From assembly GCA_026416755.1 (NCBI GenBank), contig JAOAEP010000120.1, forward strand, positions 1 through 15,024: a DNA stretch of 15,024 bases, written 5' to 3'. Every line of letters starts with the position of its first letter. The first letter of the stretch is position 1. This DNA comes from a bacterium. Its GTDB lineage: Bacteria; Ratteibacteria; UBA8468; B48-G9; JAFGKM01. The notes below the pieces were generated by a model. The model saw only the letters and a list, made by a program, of their open reading frames with translations. It searched no databases and was not told the origin of the DNA. Of the stretch, positions 12,122 through 15,024 are shown piece by piece. The position numbers were made by a program, and so were the translations under genes.

Positions 12122-14008
12122 ATGTGTGCAATACTCGGAATGATAAAAATCAAAAAAGTATCAAAGGAAGAGTTAAAAAGAATTGCTGATGTTATGAACT
12201 ATAGAGGACCTGATGAAGAAGGGTATTTTATTGAGGAAAACATAGGGTTAGGACATAAAAGATTAAGTATAATTGATCTTCAAACAGGTAAACAGCCTTT
12301 ATTTAATGAAGATGGAAACTTGGTTTTAGTGTGTAATGGAGAAATTTATAATTTTATTGAATTGAAAAAAAAACTTGAAGAAAAAGGTCATGTTTTTAAA
12401 ACTAAGTCAGATAGTGAAGTAATTCTTCATCTCTATGAAGATAAAAAAGAAAAATGTTTAGATGACTTAAGAGGAATGTTTGCTTTTGGTATATGGGATA
12501 GAAAAAATAAAACATTATTTCTCGCAAGGGATAGAATAGGGAAAAAACCACTTGTTTATGCTATTAAAAATGGAAATTTTTATTTTTCTTCTGAGTTAAA
12601 AGGTCTATTGGAAGTTCCTGAAATTGAAAAAGAAATTGATTATTTTGCTCTTGATGATTTTTTTACTTACCAGGCAATACCTTCTCCTAAAACGATTTTT
12701 AAAGATATTAGAAAACTTCCACCTGCTCATTATTTATTATGGAAAAATGGAGAGATAAAAATAGAAAGATACTGGGAAATTGATTTTACAAAAAAGATTT
12801 ATTTTAAAGATGAAAATGAATATAAAGAAGTTCTATGGGAAAAATTAAAGGAAGCGACAAAAATAAGATTAATTTCAGATGTCCCCCTTGGTGCTTTTCT
12901 GTCAGGAGGAATTGACTCTTCAACAGTTGTTGGGATTATGAGTGAATTAGTAAATCAACCAGTTAAAACTTTTTCAGTTGGTTTTGATATTGAAAGTTTT
13001 AATGAATTAAAGTATGCAAAAATTGTGGCTAAAAAATTTAACACAGAACATTATGAGTTTATTGTAAAACCAGATATTATAGAAATTTTACCTAAACTTG
13101 TCTGGTATTATAATGAGCCATTTGGTGACTCTTCAATGATTCCTACATATTATGTTGCCCAACAAACAAGTAAATATGTAAAAGTGGCATTAAATGGAGA
13201 TGGAGGGGACGAAAATTTTGCAGGTTATCCAAGATATTATCAGACAAAAATTCTTGAAAAACTTTATATAATATCAAAAAGAACTGGTCTACTCAATAAA
13301 AAAACAAAAAAACTATTTGAAAAACTTTACCAAAAAAGGCCCTATTTTTTCCCCATTAGAGTTTTAAAATGGTTACAAGAAGCAGATAATAATGGATTTT
13401 GTTATGCATATTCAAGACGACTTACTTCTTTCTCACCTGAATGGAAAAATAAACTATATAGCAAGGAATTCAAAAATATTCTTAAATCTTATGATTCTTT
13501 TAAAATAACTGAAAATTTATGGGAAAAGGCAGGAAATATTGACCTTCTTGAAAAAATGATGTTTTGTGATTTTAATTTATATTTACCAGAGGTTCTTCTG
13601 GTTAAAATGGATATTGCTTGTATGGCAAATTCAATTGAAGGAAGAAGTCCATTCTTAGACATAAAGTTTATAGAACTAATTGCTTCTTTTCCACCAAACT
13701 TAAAATTGAATGGTCAAAAAACTAAATATATATTAAAAGAAAAACTCAATGGATTTTTACCCGATGAAATTTTAAAAAGGAAGAAAATGGGTTTTGGTGT
13801 TCCACTTAGAAAATGGTTTCAAAATGAACTTAAGGGGTATTTAAAAGAACTTATTCTAAGTGATAATTTCAGAAAAGTAGGGTTGCTTGAATATAAAACT
13901 GTTGAAAATATTTTTAAAGAACATATAGATGGAAAAGTAGACCATTCATCAAGATTGTTTTTATTGTTGACTTTTGAACTATGGAGGAAGGTTTATAAGA
14001 TAAGTTAA
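12122..14008 (+). CDS. asnB: Asparagine synthetase, glutamine-hydrolysing (AsnB family)
   Basis: 628 residues, the usual AsnB length. The N-terminal glutaminase domain starts MCAILG, with the nucleophile C2 exposed after Met removal. The glutamine-site residues follow: RGPDEEG (28-34), HKRLSIIDL with R47, NGEIYN with N72 and E74, and SDSE with D97. The synthetase domain has the pyrophosphate loop FLSGGIDSS (259-267), YNEPFGDSS and NGDGGDE (358-364). It makes asparagine, or in surface-glycan loci a relative may amidate a uronic acid or other sugar carboxyl, moving ammonia from glutamine. The position at the end of a glycan operon favours the second role, but the sequence does not separate the two. 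It follows the methyltransferase after 57 bases holding a promoter-like pair and an inverted repeat. The third residue is Ala rather than the commoner Gly, which is within family variation. Confidence 0.92.
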   Translation: MCAILGMIKIKKVSKEELKRIADVMNYRGPDEEGYFIEENIGLGHKRLSIIDLQTGKQPLFNEDGNLVLVCNGEIYNFIELKKKLEEKGHVFKTKSDSEVILHLYEDKKEKCLDDLRGMFAFGIWDRKNKTLFLARDRIGKKPLVYAIKNGNFYFSSELKGLLEVPEIEKEIDYFALDDFFTYQAIPSPKTIFKDIRKLPPAHYLLWKNGEIKIERYWEIDFTKKIYFKDENEYKEVLWEKLKEATKIRLISDVPLGAFLSGGIDSSTVVGIMSELVNQPVKTFSVGFDIESFNELKYAKIVAKKFNTEHYEFIVKPDIIEILPKLVWYYNEPFGDSSMIPTYYVAQQTSKYVKVALNGDGGDENFAGYPRYYQTKILEKLYIISKRTGLLNKKTKKLFEKLYQKRPYFFPIRVLKWLQEADNNGFCYAYSRRLTSFSPEWKNKLYSKEFKNILKSYDSFKITENLWEKAGNIDLLEKMMFCDFNLYLPEVLLVKMDIACMANSIEGRSPFLDIKFIELIASFPPNLKLNGQKTKYILKEKLNGFLPDEILKRKKMGFGVPLRKWFQNELKGYLKELILSDNFRKVGLLEYKTVENIFKEHIDGKVDHSSRLFLLLTFELWRKVYKIS

Positions 14009-14032
14009 ATAAGAGGGAAATTATGAAAATAA

Positions 14033-14042
14033 AAGGAGGTGA
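14033..14042 (+). promoter_or_regulatory. Strong ribosome binding site deciding the HEAT-protein start
   Basis: AAGGAGGTGA is a near-perfect anti-16S match just before ATG 14044 and is the strongest in the window. It supports a bacterial host and start 14044. It also lies inside the seven-codon extension read from the in-frame ATG at 14023, which has its own weaker site, AGAGGGA (14012-14018). Confidence 0.75.
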
Positions 14043-14043
14043 A

Positions 14044-15024
14044 ATGAGGAAATATTTTTTAATCTTTATTTTTACTTTTTTATCCCTTTTATTTTCTCAA
14101 GAATTACCTAAAGAATTGACATTGGAGATTGAAAACTTAAAATCAAATGATCCATTAAAGAGGGCTTATGGTGCCTTTAGAATTAGAAATTTAAAATATG
14201 ATATAAAAGAAAGTATACCTTATATGCTGGATATTATTGATGATGAAACAGTTGTATTTGATAAAAATTTAGGAAAAACAAGTCCTTCTAATGAAAGTAA
14301 AAAAACAATATTAAAGTTTGGCTCTCTTGCAATTCCATACATATATGAAAAATTAAGTCAATCTGAAATTACTAAAACAAAAAAATTAAAATTTATTGAA
14401 TTAATTGATGAAATCAAGGATGAAAAGGGAATAAAATTTCTTGAAAAATTTGTAAATGATCCTGATACAGAAATTAAAGAAAAAGTTATTGAAATTTTAT
14501 CAAAATATGAAAGTGAAGTAGATTTTCTAATAAGTTTTATAAAAAGTCAGGATGATTATGTAAAAATTAAAGTAATTAATTTTTGGGGTAAAAACAAAAT
14601 AAATCAATCGCTTCCATTTCTTTATGCGTTTCTAAAAGATAATAATTGGGAAATAAGAAAGTATGCTATATGGGCTATTGGTGAAATTAGAGAAAATGTT
14701 GATATAAAAAATTTAATACCGCTTATAAAAGATAAAAATGAATTGGTAAGAAAAGAACTTGCTGAAACTTTTGGGAAAATTAAAAATCCATTTGTAATTC
14801 CATATTTGATTGAACTTTTTGATGATACAAACTGGTTAGTAAGAATCTCAGCCATAAAAGCAGCAGTAGAAATTAACGATACAAGGTTTTTTGAACCTAT
14901 ATTGAATATGATTTATGATAAACAAATTGAAGTAAAACTTGAAGCAATAAAAGCCCTTTCTATCTTTAAAGATAAAAGAGCAACTATTCCTCTTATATCA
15001 AATTTAAATGATAGGTATCATCTA
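14044..15024 (+). CDS. Exported HEAT-repeat protein (5' part, runs off the window)
   Basis: 327 codons are visible with no stop; the gene continues past the window end. I chose ATG 14044 because it follows AGGAGGTGA and gives a clean signal peptide: MRKYFLIF, a hydrophobic core, then LLFSQE with a likely cut after Ser18. There is no lipobox cysteine, so the protein is probably periplasmic or outer-surface and soluble. An in-frame ATG at 14023 would add seven residues. From about residue 140 the chain is helical repeats of about 30-38 residues. The clearest have the HEAT pattern, with D-x-x-x-x-V/I-R followed by a small-residue helix: WEIRKYAIWAIGEI (from 202), ELVRKELAETFGKI, WLVRISAIKAAVEI and IEVKLEAIKALSIF. 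HEAT solenoids bind other proteins. It follows asnB by 35 bases and may be co-transcribed. A glycan role is not shown. Confidence 0.85.
   Translation, partial: MRKYFLIFIFTFLSLLFSQELPKELTLEIENLKSNDPLKRAYGAFRIRNLKYDIKESIPYMLDIIDDETVVFDKNLGKTSPSNESKKTILKFGSLAIPYIYEKLSQSEITKTKKLKFIELIDEIKDEKGIKFLEKFVNDPDTEIKEKVIEILSKYESEVDFLISFIKSQDDYVKIKVINFWGKNKINQSLPFLYAFLKDNNWEIRKYAIWAIGEIRENVDIKNLIPLIKDKNELVRKELAETFGKIKNPFVIPYLIELFDDTNWLVRISAIKAAVEINDTRFFEPILNMIYDKQIEVKLEAIKALSIFKDKRATIPLISNLNDRYHL

Noticed and set aside
12122..12139. MCAI instead of MCGI at the AsnB N-terminus as a sign of lost glutaminase activity
   Set aside because: The nucleophile C2 is present, and the third residue varies in active enzymes (for example Ser in E. 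coli AsnB, from memory). The other glutamine-site residues are intact.
14622..14855. Reverse-strand ORF of 77 codons
   Set aside because: It lies inside the HEAT-repeat reading frame, which is open from 14023 to the window end with a signal peptide and repeats.

Overview
The window is an A+T-rich (roughly 70-75 % by eye) stretch of bacterial DNA. Arginine is written almost entirely with AGA/AGG, TGA is a working stop, and one gene has a textbook AGGAGGTGA ribosome site. It looks like part of a cell-surface glycan locus (O-antigen, capsule or glycosylated lipid) from a probably Gram-negative, probably uncultured lineage. No marker gene fixes the taxonomy, so the organism is left unnamed.

Layout: (1) 1-2825, plus strand: the 3' end of a split transketolase (C-terminal subunit), a GtrB/DPM1-type membrane-anchored GT2 and a GT39/ArnT-like GT-C membrane glycosyltransferase, all overlapping. 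(2) 2826-4439, minus strand: a second GT-C-like multi-pass membrane protein whose stop directly abuts the preceding stop. (3) 4508-12064, plus strand: one tightly packed operon with an SDR epimerase/reductase, a B12-binding-type radical SAM protein, a DegT/StrS-fold PLP enzyme with His in place of the PLP lysine and a Cys-rich insert, a GDP-L-fucose-synthase-like SDR, a GT2, a GT4 and a SAM methyltransferase. (4) 12122-14008: a glutamine-dependent asparagine synthetase. (5) 14044 to the window end: an exported HEAT-repeat protein, cut by the edge.

How they may work together: the SDR, radical SAM, PLP enzyme and fucose-synthase-like SDR are adjacent or overlapping and probably build one unusual nucleotide sugar. 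By analogy with ColD/ColC (GDP-colitose) and E1/RfbH (CDP-ascarylose), the PLP enzyme would remove the 3-OH of a 4-keto-6-deoxy sugar and the SDR would epimerise and reduce the product. The split transketolase could supply a two-carbon branch. GT2 and GT4 enzymes would then assemble the glycan, the methyltransferase and the AsnB-like amidotransferase could decorate it, and the GtrB/GT-C proteins would make and use polyprenyl-phosphate sugars on the outer face of the membrane. No 4,6-dehydratase, flippase or clear polymerase is in the window.

There is no gene-free stretch over 300 bases. The two real gaps (4440-4507 and 12065-12121) hold promoter-like hexamers very close to the start codons and small repeats. 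I saw no RNA genes, insertion sequences, CRISPR array or origin.
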